Source: Prorocentrum cordatum (Eukaryota > Sar > Dinophyceae > Prorocentrales > Prorocentraceae). From it: DNA of 64,000 nt. Where the stretch lies: contig CAUYUJ010003014.1 of NCBI GenBank assembly GCA_963575745.1, positions 211,753-275,752 of the forward strand, in the 5' to 3' direction. Each line of letters opens with the position of its first letter. Position 1 is the first letter of the stretch. Positions 26,277 through 37,137 of this stretch are shown here, piece by piece. A program made the translations under genes and the position numbers. The notes under the pieces are model-generated. The model saw only the letters and a program-made list of their open reading frames with translations, was not told the DNA's origin and did no database searches.

Positions 26277-28276
26277 TCAATCAAACAAAAAATCTGGAAT
26301 CTGCGGCATGGCTGGCACTCCCCCTGGCGTCGCCTGCTGCGGCGACGACGGCGGAGGCGGCGCAGACGCTGTCACTGCGGCTGGGCGCTTCATCACCTCG
26401 GGCTGCGTACTCGCCGCTGGCCTCGGCTTGCGCCTGATGGCCTCGGCCAGCTGCTGCTCTGGCTCCGCGTCCTCGTCATCCACCTCGTCATTGGCCTCGT
26501 CCTCCTCCTCCTCGTCCTCGTTGACGTCCAGCTTCTCCTCCTTGGTGGAGCCGTCCTCGTCGCCCTCCTCGTCCGCCGCGTGCTCCTCGGGCTCCCCGAT
26601 GTCGTCGTCCGACGTCCCCTTCGGCTTCTTGGGAGTTGGCATGCTCGTGGATGCCGCTGGCCTCTTGAGGATCTTCGTCTGACCACTTGGTTTTTTTCCT
26701 CACCGCCAGGCCGTTAGTAGAAAGCCACTCTCGTTTTTCTGCCTCCATCTGCGGCTTGTCGATCTCTCCTGACAGCAAGCGCTTGGCAGCGCTGATCATC
26801 CACACCTTCGCCGCCTCCTCGGACGCGTACCCCATGAGCTGGCACTTCTGCTCGTCGCGTTGACCAGCCCGCGGATGCCACAAGACCAGCCAGCTGGTGC
26901 TGACTTTGTTCACCTTCTTCAGCACGATCCTGTAGTTCGCGTCGTCTGGCGCGTGGCCCTCCCAGATGACGCCGTCCTCGGACCTCTGCTTAGGCCCGTC
27001 GTTCAGCCCGAGGTCGTCGGGCACCCTCCACGCGTCACCGTCGGACCACTTCGCGACAGTGTACCCGACGCCGTCGGCATCCGTCATCTTCGTCATGGCC
27101 TTGGCGTACTCCATGCGCCCGTCCGGCTTCGTCCTGCGCGTGCGCCACGCCACCTACCGAGAGCCGCAAACAGGCGGGAACGGCGGCGGAGATGGCGATG
27201 ACGACGACAAGTCGAGGCGGAGGCAATGAATATAGTGATACGGACGTTGAGGGGAGGAAGGCGACGAGAAGGAGAGCGATTAGGAATGGAGGTCGAAACG
27301 GGTGCGATAGGTGGGTCTGCCGACGAGGAGGGTCATTACGAAAAGGAGGCATGCCGATCACGACAGGAGGATTACGGCAGAGGGTGATGTGGGCGTGGTG
27401 TTGACCACCAGGTGATCCATGGGACGGGACTGAACGATGAAGGATACGATTGGCAGAGCAACGAATGGAGCGAACGATGAGCAGGAGGAGCAGGGGGATG
27501 ATGAGCTGAATCGGTTGCTTTGGATGAGTGCGTCCACCTGCATGTCCGCGGCAATGCCGTGCGTCCACGTCTTGTCGGCAGTCGAGTCCTATCGAGGTGG
27601 CGGAATGCAGGATGGGAGTGACCACGCATGTATTTCTTCACACGTATATGCGTATGTGCACAACCATGTTGAAAGATATGGGGAGGGAGACAGGTGTATA
27701 TACAGGACTATGAAAGACATGAGTGCTACATGACCTCAAGATATGCACGTATCTACAGAGGGATGGATAGATCGGCACGACACGCGAGACACAATGACGA
27801 GGCGTGCGAGATTGAATCAGTGAGGGAAGTGACGGGTGCCAGCACACGAAGCGCCAACCGTCAACGCAGCGTCAACGGGGTGTCAACGCATGCATTGACA
27901 CCCCGTTGGCGCTGCATTGATACCTGGAGTTCGGACCGTCCAGCGTTTCAACCCGCTGGTCCGTCGCAGCACCGCCACCCACCACATCACGTTCGTCATC
28001 ACGACCGTCCCCGACAGCAGCACCATCCGAGTCCTGCTGGATCGGGCTCGACATGCATCAACATCGTCACCAGCACCATCATCACCGTTACCACCAGCAT
28101 CATCGTCACCATCATCAACACCATCCTCATCATCATCATCATCATCATCATCATCACAATCAACATCGCCATCACCACCATCGGCATAACCACCATCATC
28201 ATCAGCATCAGCATCATCATCATCATCAGCATCATCACCAGCATCAAAACCAACATCATCAGCATCATCATCACTG

Positions 28277-28312
<36 letters not shown>

Positions 28313-28804
28313 GCATCATCGTCCTCGTCCTCCTCGCCCCCCCACTGTGCGGGGGAGGCGTGGAGACGGGGGTGTGAGGATGGTGCGATGATGGGTTGGA
28401 AGGCCCATGTCCTCAACGAAGACGGCGGCCCAGCTCGGCACCCGGTCTGGCCTGCACGTCGCGGTCGCAACGTGCCGCAACATCGCGCGGATGCTCTTGG
28501 CAACGTCTTCTGCCCATGCCATCACCTCGGGACCGAGGTGCCACTCTCTCTCCATTGACTTGCCGTGCGCTGCGAGCGCCTCGGCGAGCATGGACTGCTG
28601 GATGCCGCCATGCGGCGACAACGCTCGGATCTCGATGAGCATGTCTCGCACAGCGGTGATCGCTGTGCTGTTGAGCGGGCCATCCAACTTCGTGGTGTAC
28701 TTGGCACCGTTCACACCATCTGGAACTGTGATGTGGCGCTTGGCGATGGCCTGGAGGCCGTCGCGGGAGGCGGACGACGCCGACCTCTTCCCTCCAGAGG
28801 CCAT
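26277..28804 (-). CDS. Accessory protein A, insert 1 copy
   Basis: First exon 28,804 to about 28,400: M-A-S-G-G-K-R start, a helical segment, then I-R-A-M-L-R-H-V and P-S-W...M-G-L-P. The last exon begins near 27,150 (V-A-W-R-T-R-R) and contains A-A-K-V-W-M-I-S-A-A-K-R and G-E-I-D-K. It ends in Lys-Arg-Pro-Ala-Ala motifs and a long acidic tail, with the stop at 26,277. All landmarks have counterparts in the intronless insert 2 copy (L-R-T-I-L-R-H-V, D-L-G-I-P, A-A-V-S-W-M-N-I-I-A-Q-K, G-E-I-T-K, K-K-P-A-A-A). One base too many in the A7 run (26,691-26,697) shifts the frame before the KRPAA segment. A short exon near 27,600-27,520 is possible. Function unknown. Acidic tail plus KRPAA suggests nuclear localisation. 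Confidence 0.68.
27867..27914. repeat. Strong hairpin with GTCAACG arms
   Basis: Arms of 20 bases (CAGCGTCAACGGGGTGTCAA and its reverse complement with one mismatch) flank an 8-base CGCATGCA loop that is itself nearly palindromic. Lies in the intron of accessory gene A. Confidence 0.85.
28080..28325. repeat. (ATC)n microsatellite
   Basis: Long ATC/CAT run with AGC interruptions filling the intron of accessory gene A. Translations are poly-His, Met or Asp and are rejected as coding. Confidence 0.92.
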
Positions 28805-28884
28805 GCCTTGACCCAGAACTGCGGCATGATACACAGTGTGATCGGACAGGCGTCCTCATAGATATCAACGCCATAGGCTATTCA

Positions 28885-29315
28885 ACTAGACCACCTGCCC
28901 TAGACTGACGCATTGTCCCTAGACGCCCGCCCTAGACCCCTAGCCCTAGACTCCCGCCCTAGACTACCCACACAGACTCCCTGTGCCTAGACGCCCGCCC
29001 TAGACTCCTGGTCCCTAGACTCCCGCCCAAGACTCCTGGTCCCTAGACTCCCGCCCAAGACTCCTGATCCCTAGACTCCCACCCAAGACTCTGTGCACCT
29101 AGACGCCCCCCTGGGCTCCACTCCGAGGCAACCCAGAGACGAAATTGCAAACGGCCCGCGGGTGGCCCAGTGGCGGCGCCAAACGCACCGCCACTTAGCC
29201 ATCGCTCCAAGCACCGCTCGCATTCCCCTCTCTGGGCACGCCCCGTGGAGACCAGGACCCAACATATATCTGGATGGAGGTCGGCTCGCTTTCAAAAGCT
29301 GCATGCTGCAGCAGG
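28885..29315 (+). repeat. Long direct repeat in insert 1, copy 2
   Basis: Same order of CCTAGACTCC minisatellite and unique 200-base block as at 14,225-14,695, in the same orientation and with clear similarity through GGCCCGCGGGTGGCCCAGTGG and CTCTGGGCACGC. Lies about 250 bases inside the right end of insert 1. Confidence 0.8.
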
Positions 29316-29497
29316 TGCGTGTGTGTAGTGTGTATATGCATTCATATTTACGTGTGTGAGAGAGAGGGATGATATTATTTGATGAATTTCATCTGTTGCA
29401 ATATATCATATGCACAAATTCGTTAGGTATTAAGTTGTCGGTCGAATATATGTGTATATATGTGTAAATGCTGCTTTACATAGCATATGTAAGTACA

Positions 29498-29564
29498 CAG
29501 CTAAAAAATAGCTGTGGCAGCTTTTTTTTAGCCGTAGCGAAAGACAGCTATATTTTAGCCGGAT
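29498..29564. repeat. Right terminal/subterminal repeats of insert 1
   Basis: CAGCTAAAAAATAGCTG (29,498-29,514), CAGCTTTTTTTTAGCCG (29,518-29,534) and CAGCTATATTTTAGCCGG (29,545-29,562) mirror the motifs of the left end. The outermost 18 bases pair with the left end at 13 positions. Confidence 0.75.
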
Positions 29565-30270
29565 GAGACCTCAGGGAAGGTCACGCGCTGCAGCATCTGC
29601 AAGGAGAAGGGGCGCTGGCACCGCGAGTGCCCGGGGCGTGGCGGTCCCAAGGACAACCGTGCTCAAGGTCAGGGACAGCGAGGAGGTGATCGTCGTGTCG
29701 CCGCTTACCTGTTCGACGGGGTCGTGGGCGGCGGCAGCGGCAGCGAGTTCGTGGCCCCCTGCGCTCTGCTGGAGAAGAGCGAGCCGGAAGCCGACCAGTC
29801 CATGGTCCTGCTCGCCACGACAGCCACCCAGGCGCTGGTGGATCCGGGGGCCGGAAGCGACCTGGTCGGCGTCGCGGCCCTCAATCGTGAATCTCAGGCG
29901 CTCGCAGGGGTGGGCCTCCAGCATGTCGAGATCCCCGAGAGCATGCGACCGTCGAAGGCTGCTCACGGTGTGGGGGGAGCTGCTCGCGCCATCAATGCGG
30001 TGCTCTTCCCTCTCTGCCTGGGCCAGGTCCTGGGCGTCATCGAGACTACGGTCCTGGCGGACAACGTTCCGCACATCTTGAGCGTCAACCTACTAGAGTA
30101 CCTCGGGTCAGTTATCGACCTGCCTCGCAATACCTTGCAACTAGAACGTCTGGGCCGGAGTGTTCCGCTCACGCGTCTCGGGTCGGGACATCGGCTGGTC
30201 GAGGTAGTTTGCCAGCTGACGGAACCCGAGGTTCCTCAAGCAGCCCTGGACAAGTACCCTTTTCTTCGGC
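29565..30270 (+). CDS. Gag zinc knuckle and aspartic protease of the copia element
   Basis: Continues the gag codon phase after insert 1. A CCHC knuckle C-S-I-C-K-E-K-G-R-W-H-R-E-C lies at about 29,592-29,633. The retroviral-type protease follows, with active-site loop A-L-V-D-P-G-A-G-S-D-L-V (29,832-29,867; Pro replaces the usual Ser/Thr after Asp). Next is L-L-E-Y-L-G-S-V-I-D-L-P and the terminal P-L-T-R-L-G-S-G-H typical of dinoflagellate copia proteases. The knuckle binds element RNA and the protease cleaves the polyprotein. The frame remains open to 31,751 but becomes Arg/Ser-rich after about 30,320, so the coding frame probably changes there. Confidence 0.85.
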
Positions 30271-30759
30271 CCGACTCGTTTCGGCCGGCGGCCGGACCGC
30301 CGCAGCAGATGTCCGACATGGGAACGGTCTCTGCCTACATCCTCTTCTTCCTCGTCCTCCTGCGGTTGCTTATGCGAACGGCCAGGGGGCCGAGGGGCTC
30401 AAGAGGCTCCGGAACCAGGACCAGGATCCAGAGCACAAGTCCGGGGACTCAGAGGGCCAGGGAGACGAAGATCAGGAGCCGGGTCGTCTTAGGGCCGGAG
30501 ACCTCCGATGAGCGGGGGGAGATCTGTGAGCCGCGAGGTCAGTCAGCCTCATTTAGGAGATCCCAGGGCCTCAGATCCGGTAGTCAAGCTAAGGTCAAGG
30601 ATACTTCGAGCACGAGAGTTTCGGGGGGCCGAGGGCCTCAGGTCGGAGTCACCATCGGCATTGGAGTTATCGTCAGCGCAAACCACCTCGGCTCAAGCTT
30701 AGCTAGCTTTCCAGTTTGGCTTTCACGTCTGTTTCTCGGAATCAGTTCAGGTCCGAGCG

Positions 30760-31530
30760 ATGCTGCTGCTCCAGGGGACCCTGGCGGCGATACTGGTGCT
30801 CGCGGCTCTCGGCGGCAAGAGCTCGAAGGGCAATCCCCCGAGGGCGGCCGATGCGACGCAGGCCTTCCTGAGGGCTGGTCAGGCGCGCATCAGAGGCGAG
30901 AGGGCTCCAGGAGAGCCGGACTCAGACGGGTACATCTGGGACGACCCAGCCGACCCGTCGGTGGCCGCAGCGCAGGCGCAGATGGAGGCGGCAGCAGCTC
31001 AAGCAGTTGCAGAGGCCGCTGCCGATCAACAAGCGCAGACGCCCCCATCAGCTGGCGTGGCGTCTTCATCGAGCGGGAGCGCGCGGCCTCCGCTCCCCCA
31101 CGGGCCGCCGCCCGATCTTATGCAGGTGGACGGCGGGCGCCCAGCGGGTCGCCAGACGATGACGCAGACGACCGGACAGACGACAGGCGGCACTCCCGCG
31201 GCGCCTCAGCCACGGCAGCCGCCGGTGAAGCCGCCTCCCAGGATGATGGGCACCGCGGCCGCTCCGGCAGGAACGCCCGGGGCCTTAGGCGGGCCGCCCG
31301 ATCCCTCAGGTCAGACCTTCACGCATTCGCAAGAGGTGTTCGGGTTTGGTCGTCCGGGGACACTGTCCGGACCGGCCGCAGTCAAGCCTCCGCCGAAGCC
31401 GCCGCCTCCAGTGAAGCCTCCACCAGCTGTGGCAGGGGTCGATTGCGACCACCCGGAGTCCGCCATCCGATACTATGGGAACCAGCACGGTTCCGGATCC
31501 AAGTGCTCCCTGTGCAACACTCGCTTGGTT
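30760..31530 (+). CDS. Copia polyprotein linker with CDHP/CSLC zinc-like motif
   Basis: Frame open from 30,760. It starts with hydrophobic L-A-A-I-L-V-L-A-A-L, then Ala/Gln-rich and Pro-rich segments. It then has C-D-H-P ... R-Y-Y-G-N-Q-H-G ... C-S-L-C (about 31,444-31,518), a likely zinc-binding module placed between protease and methyltransferase-like regions. After about 31,530 this frame turns Arg/Gly-rich while the next frame becomes well-behaved, indicating a one-base frame change. Function of this linker is unknown. Confidence 0.6.
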
Positions 31531-32350
31531 TGGATTGCAGTCCGCCGCAGAGGCGGCTCGCTCGGCGGCGGCATCAGCTCGTCGTGCGGTCGAGATGCTC
31601 CAGAACGACCCAGGGTTCCGCGAGGGTGGCGCAGCGCTGTCGACGATCAACAGCATGGGCGCATTATTGCAGAACCTCCACTGGCAGCTTCACGAGATTC
31701 CGGACGGGATCCGAGCGTTCGGGCGGGTCCAAGCTGTGTTGGACCAGATGATCGAGACGGTCAACAATGCACGGAGCGCGCCCACCCAGACGCAGGAGGG
31801 CCTTCAGCAGATTCATCAGCAGCTTGTCTCCATTTCGAGGACGCTCTCAAGTTTCGAGGACTTCGGCGAGAAGCTCGACACGATCGAGGACCGTCTCCTC
31901 AACGCAGAGCAAGGCATCGGACAACTCGGATTCATGCTTCAGCAGATCGGCCAGGGTGTCGCAGCTCTACTTCAGCAACACGGCCTCCTGTCGACGCCTG
32001 GTGGCGCGGTCCAGGAAGACCCCTGGGTGGGCGGTCAGGCCGGTCACACCGGAGCCAGCGGCAGCGGCGGATCACCAGGCTCTGGAGGGCCCGGGGCACC
32101 TCACCAGGGCCTCCAGGGAGGTGGGCCACCGCCGTCTACTACGACGCTGCCTCTCGCCAGCGGAGACTCCGAGATCGAGCTCTCCGACGTGAGCAGCGGG
32201 GACCAGGACACGACACCTACGACAACGCCCTCAGAGCCCGCCATGAGTCAGCAGCAATGGTGGCCCCTTCCACCGATACCGGAGCAGCCCGAGAACCAGC
32301 TCGAGCAAGACTCCTGGGAGGTGATCGGCGATCCGGAGAACCTTCTTTGA
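31531..32350 (+). CDS. Coiled-coil segment of the copia element
   Basis: In the third frame, a regular helical, Gln/Leu/Glu-rich sequence runs from S-A-A-E-A-A-R-S-A-A-A through M-L-Q-N-D-P-G-F and L-H-W-Q-L-H-E-I-P to L-L-Q-Q-H-G. A Gly/Ser/Pro linker and an acidic end W-E-V-I-G-D-P-E-N-L-L follow, with TGA at 32,348. The heptad-like spacing suggests oligomerisation. It may be a separate small protein or a polyprotein part whose frame was shifted near 31,530. Confidence 0.6.
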
Positions 32351-32604
32351 GGAAAGAAGGATCTCGCAGCCTAGGCCTGTCTCTCTGTTTTATGCAGTGC
32401 AGCTGTGCCGCGCCAGTACCAGCACCCTCCGTCAACGAGGGGGCACCAAGAAGTAAGACCTCTGACGGTGCTGCTGCTGCTGCCCCTCCTTCTCTCTCCG
32501 CCTCTCCTCTCTCGGTTCCCCACTCATTTCCCGGGCTTCCCCCGGGTCTTCCTCCTCCCTGCCATCCATCACATCGGAACCCATCATCCCGGGGTGAGGA
32601 AGTC

Positions 32605-34590
32605 ATGCCTGAGGCCTTTTGGCTCGACGGGGACAGATTTAATGATGACCATAAGGTGTCATGCGGTCGTCGGGTTCGTGGGGCCCTGGAGGGCCGAGCG
32701 CGTGAAGGCTTAGGGGAGTCGTTTCAAGCCGATGCCAGGACTGTTATCCGAGGACGTTCCAAGACGGCGTTCATGGAGGTCTTCTCGCCTCCGAGGATGG
32801 CCCCTGACGTGGCCAAGCTTGGGGCCCCAGTGGCTCCGGAGTCCAGCTGGGACCTTAAGACTGGGTGGGGCGCCTCGAAGCCCTCGGAAGTGAGACGTCT
32901 CTGGCGACAGATAGAGGCGGAGGAGCCCGAGACTATCTGGCTGCGTCCAGAATGTCGGGCTTTCTCAGCGATCAACCGTCTCAATCGGCACGAGGTCGAT
33001 CCCGCGGTCTGGAGGCGCACGATCGAGGCCGGCCTTCGCGATCTCGCTCTATGCATGGAGATTGCGCTCTACCAGCATAATAAGGGACGCTTCTTTGTCT
33101 TCGAGCATCCACTGTATGCATCTTCATGGGGGACTCGGGCCGTGAGGCTCATCAGCGGGCTAGAGGGGGTCCGCCGTCTTAGGGTCGACATGTGTTCTTT
33201 GGGTCTCAGCGTAGACGGCCGCGGACTGAATAAGAAACCAACCGGCCTTCTATCCAATCACCCGCAGGTGCTTCACGACCTCGACGGTCATTTGTGCACC
33301 GGCGGGCACTCCCACGCACTACTGGAAGGGGGCCACGTTACGACCAAGGCCGGCCGATATCCCAGACCGCTGGTGCGAAAGGTCGCCCGAGCGGTTGCCG
33401 AGCACTGGAGTGGGGCTTCTCGCAGTAAGACTCCTACCTGGGCGGAACTGGCGGAAGGCAACTTTCCCGAGGATGCGGGAGAGGGCGAGGAAGCCGAGTC
33501 GGAAGGCAGTGACGAGGATGAGCCTGAGACCAGGCCGGCCCCCAAGGTCTCTCGTCCTGTCCAGGAGGTCGAGCCGCCCGAAGAAGAGAAACGTCTGGCC
33601 TACAATATACACGTGAACATGGGCCACCCCGAAAATAGGAAGTTTTTCAGAGTTTTGCGTGCCGGGGGGGTTAAAAGGCACGTGCTGGCCTGGATCCGGG
33701 ACCATTTTAGGTGCTCCGAGTGCGCCGATAGGGCCCGCAGTGGCATCCACAGGCGCGTGGCCTTGCCTCGAACGTTTCGCTTCAATCACATCGTTGGCAT
33801 AGACTTGTTCCATGTCGAGTTTCAAGGAACCACCCTGTCATTTATGAACGTGGTCGACCACGGCTCGAACTTGCAGGTATGTGCCAGGGTCGCCGACGCC
33901 CGAGCAGCGACGGTCTGGCGAGCCTTCGTCCACTGCTGGATTCGGCCTTTCGGAGCCCCCCACTTTCTTCTGTCTGACGGCGGATCAGAATTCGCCGCGC
34001 GTTTTGCCCGGGGGACCGAACAATGGGGGATCCTTCACCACGTGTGCGATGCTGACTCACCATGGCAGAACGGTCGCGTGGAACGCCACGGAGGATGGGT
34101 GAAAGAGCGGCTGAACGCCGAGATCGAGTCTGGGTCCGCCCTCCCAGCCACGCTGGATGAGCTCGACGAGCTGGTGTCAGAACTTGTGGCGCATAAAAAT
34201 CGTTTCTGGCATCGAGGGGGGTTCAGCCCCCTCCAACACGTCTTTGGCGAGAACCCTCGCCTCCCCCACGACCTCCTGTCAGACGACAGCCGGGGTCTCC
34301 CAGGGTGGCAGGACGTTTCCAGGCCTTTCTCGGAACAAGACGAGGCTGGCGCGGAGTTTGCGCGCTCGCAGAAGGTTCGCGACGCTGCCCGGCGCCTGGC
34401 CATCGAAGTCGCGGCCCGGGACCAGATCAGCCGGGCGACCAAGGCCAGGGCCCCCGTGCCCAGGGCGTTTACCCCCGGTCAGTGGGTTTTCGCGTGGAGA
34501 CACATGCCCCGTACTTCCTCGCGAGCCGATGCCCTGGGCAGGCGCCGAGACGGCTGGACCGGTCCCGGGTTCGTCGTTCTGCACGACCCA
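32605..34590 (+). CDS. Copia methyltransferase-like domain and integrase
   Basis: From M-P-E-A-F-W. First part (about 32,770-33,400): M-E-V-F-S-P-P-R, D-L-K-T-G-W, L-R-P-E-C-R-A-F-S (position of the PC loop, Cys present), F-F-V-F-E-H-P (position of ENV), and K-P-T-G-L-L-S-N. This is the order of a C5-cytosine methyltransferase-like domain often carried by dinoflagellate retroelements. Second part: integrase with an HHCC zinc finger (N-M-G-H ... C-S-E-C, 33,615-33,725). The catalytic triad is G-I-D-L-F-H (33,797), L-S-D-G-G-S-E-F (33,974) and N-G-R-V-E-R-H (34,072-34,090). The frame is cut by insert 2 after Pro-Glu at 34,593. The integrase inserts element cDNA. Whether the methyltransferase-like part is active is unknown. 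Confidence 0.85.
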
Positions 34591-34595
34591 GAGGC

Positions 34596-34690
34596 GCTTT
34601 ATTTCCAAACGGAGGAAATAATTTCCAACCCAACTTAAATTTCCAACTTAAGTAAAATTTCCAACAAAACGTAAAATTTCCAATTCGTAT
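34596..34690. repeat. Left end of insert 2 with ATTTCCAA repeats
   Basis: TTTCCAAACGGAGGAAATAA at the terminus is followed by four further AATTTCCAA words within 80 bases. The GAGGAAA/TTTCC pair forms a small palindrome also present at the right end. Confidence 0.7.
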
Positions 34691-37137
34691 GTGTGTATTG
34701 AAAGAATGCATCGAACACAATATTCGACACATACAGTTATGCAATCACATGCCTGGGAGTGCGTGCATTGTGTGGCACGGCGGGTATGAATTGCTACTCA
34801 CATGCAAAACCCTCTCGTACGTGTCAGTCGCCTCGGTTCTGTCCGTTGCCCCACCCCCCGTCCGCCGATACGCTCGCAACCGAAGCGTCGAGGCCCAGGT
34901 ATCCCCAACCTCCTCGACCTGTGTCGCGCGATGGCGCTTCGGGCCGCCATGGTGCGGAGCATGGCGTCAGCCCCGCGCCCGCAGGCTTGCTATGTTGTGA
35001 CCTTCCCCCATTCGTTCTCCATGCTCCCAATCGCCATCGTCGTTGTCCTCCCCCGCCTTCACCACCTCCGCCGCCTCATCATCCGTCTCGCTTTCCTCCT
35101 CCGTGTCCTACCCCTCTTCATCGTCATCGTCTTCCTCCTCATCGTCGTCCTCCTCCTCCTCCCCCATCGGCCCGTTGCAGCAGGCCCAACGGCAGAGCAG
35201 GCTTCTGGTCACCAGCAAGCCGCTGGAGCCCTCTGCCGCCGAGGCCCCTGCTGTTGGCCCCCCTGATGTTGTTGCTGAGCCCCCTGCCGCCGAGGCCCTA
35301 TTCAACCTCGTCCTACATCCTCCCATCATCTCGTCCGTCCGTCCGTCGTCCCGAAAGCCCGTCTTCTTTCTCATATGATCCCCCTCCTCCTCCTCCTCCT
35401 CCTCCTCCTCCTCCTCCTCCTCCTCCTCCTCCTCCCCCACCCTCATCCTCCGTCTCCATCCCTCCTCGTCCTCCTCCTCCGTCTCCTCCTCTTCCGACGG
35501 TGCCTGTTCCGACGGTGCCTGCTCCGTACCAGCCCATCGTCGTCGCCGATAGTGCAGGCGGCGACGGGGCGAGCGAGGCGGCGGCGACCCAGGCTGACGA
35601 ATCGGAGGCGATGAGGAACGACTGTCAGGCGGATGGGTCAAGAGGAATATGAGGAGGATGAGGAGGATGAGGCATCGAATGTTGTGGAGGGAAGGATGGT
35701 TAGAGGGAGGGAGGGATGACGAGGATGATGAGGATGAGGAGGATGACGATGAGGCGGAGGAGGAGGGAGGGATAAGGATGAGGATGACCAGGATGAGGAC
35801 GATAAGGAGGAGGAGGAGGAGGAGGAGGAGGATTGACAGAGCCCAGCGGCAGCCCAGGCTGCAGAGCTTCCAGACCAGCATCCGTTGGAGGCTCGGACGC
35901 CGCGGGATGCGCGCGGATGGGTTAGGGGAAGAGGTCGAGGAGGACGATGCGGACGAGTTGGACGAGTAGGGCGGGGTGTTGAGGATAAGATCATGGCTGA
36001 CGGCAAGGAAGTGAAGCCTATGATGATTAGGAGGGGCGGGGGAGGACAGTGATGATGATAACGGTGATGCGGAGGAGGGGGAGGAGGAGGATGAGGAGGA
36101 GGAAGAGGAAGAGGAAGAGGAAGAGACAGGCGGACAGACCAGGTCAGACCATATATACACCCCAAACCGCGTGTCCAGTTTGCGGTAAGTTTCCAGTCAG
36201 TTTCCAGTCAGTTTCCAGTCAGTTTCCGTTTCCAGTCAGTTTCCAGTCAGTTTCCAATCAGTTTCCAGTCAGTTTCCAGTCAGTTTCCAGGTCCAGTCAG
36301 TTTCCAGTCAGTTTCCAGTCAGTTTCCAGTCAGTTTCCAGTCCGCCCCCCACCTCCGCGCGCCTAGACGATGGCTGCAGCTGCTGCACATGCTCGCGACC
36401 AGCCCGAGGATCGCCCGCCGCCGCAGGGATGAGATGATGATGATGATGATGATGAGAAGGATGAGAGGGGATGAGGAGGAGGTGGGGGCCGAGGAGAAGG
36501 ATGAGGAGGCGGAGGAGGAGGAGGAGGATGAGGAGGAGGAGGAGGATGAGGAGGAGGAAGAGGATGAGGAGGAGGGACGGGGATGGTGATGAGGCGGATG
36601 AGGCGGATGCAGAGGAGGCGGAGGAGGAGGATGAGGATGAGGATGAGGAGGAGGATGATGACGAGGAGGGAGGGGACGATGATGATGATGATGATGAGGT
36701 GGAGTAGCGATCGTTAGCAGGGCCACCGTCTCCCCATCCTCATCGTATGGTTCCTCCTCCCGATCCTCCTCATCATCATCCTCCTGATCACCCTCGTCCT
36801 CCTCCTCCTCCTCCTGCTCCTCCTCCTCCTCCTCCTCCTCCTCCTCATACCGACGATGATGGATGTGGGCATGAATGAGAGGACGATGATGATGGTGGTG
36901 GTGACGGTAACTATGATGACGGGCGGTGGTGCCGATCACGATTGCGATGGCCATCCGACGGTACGATCTACGACGAAGCTGGAGGGGTAAATGGGGGCCA
37001 TAGCGAACGAGGTAGGAATGGTAAGAAGATGGAGGGGGCAAGATGGAGTTGTTTCAGGTGCGGTTCTCGACCGTCGTGCGATGCCCATAGCCATTTTTGT
37101 GCACGAGCGCTCGCGGTGCCCAGCCCCGAGCGCTAGC
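34691..37137 (+). other. 5' region of insert 2 with microsatellites and possible extra exons
   Basis: Contains (CTC)n at about 35,385-35,437 and 36,770-36,850, and GGA/GAT tracts at about 35,650-35,830 and 36,430-36,710. Between them are three short stretches with ordinary protein composition. One at about 35,165-35,310 reads L-Q-Q-A-Q-R-Q-S-R-L-L. One at 35,500-35,650 reads P-Y-Q-P-I-V-V-A-D-S-A. One at 35,835-35,969 ends E-E-D-D-A-D-E-L-D-E-stop. They could be exons of a further gene, but no relative exists in insert 1, so I leave them unassigned. Confidence 0.4.
36184..36345 (+). repeat. TTTCCAGTCAG minisatellite, block 1
   Basis: About 13 copies of an 11-base unit AGTTTCCAGTC, beginning with GCGGTAAGTTTCCAGTCAG. 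The first unit contains a consensus-quality 5' splice site GGTAAGT. The unit shares TTTCCA with the terminal repeats of insert 2. Confidence 0.9.

Noticed and set aside
28053-28391. His-rich, Met-rich and Asp-rich proteins
   Set aside because: These are the three readings of an (ATC)n array inside an intron.
34759-35652. 297-residue Pro-rich frame at the left of insert 2
   Set aside because: Mostly (CCT)n translation; only short stretches look protein-like and they are listed as possible exons, not as this ORF.
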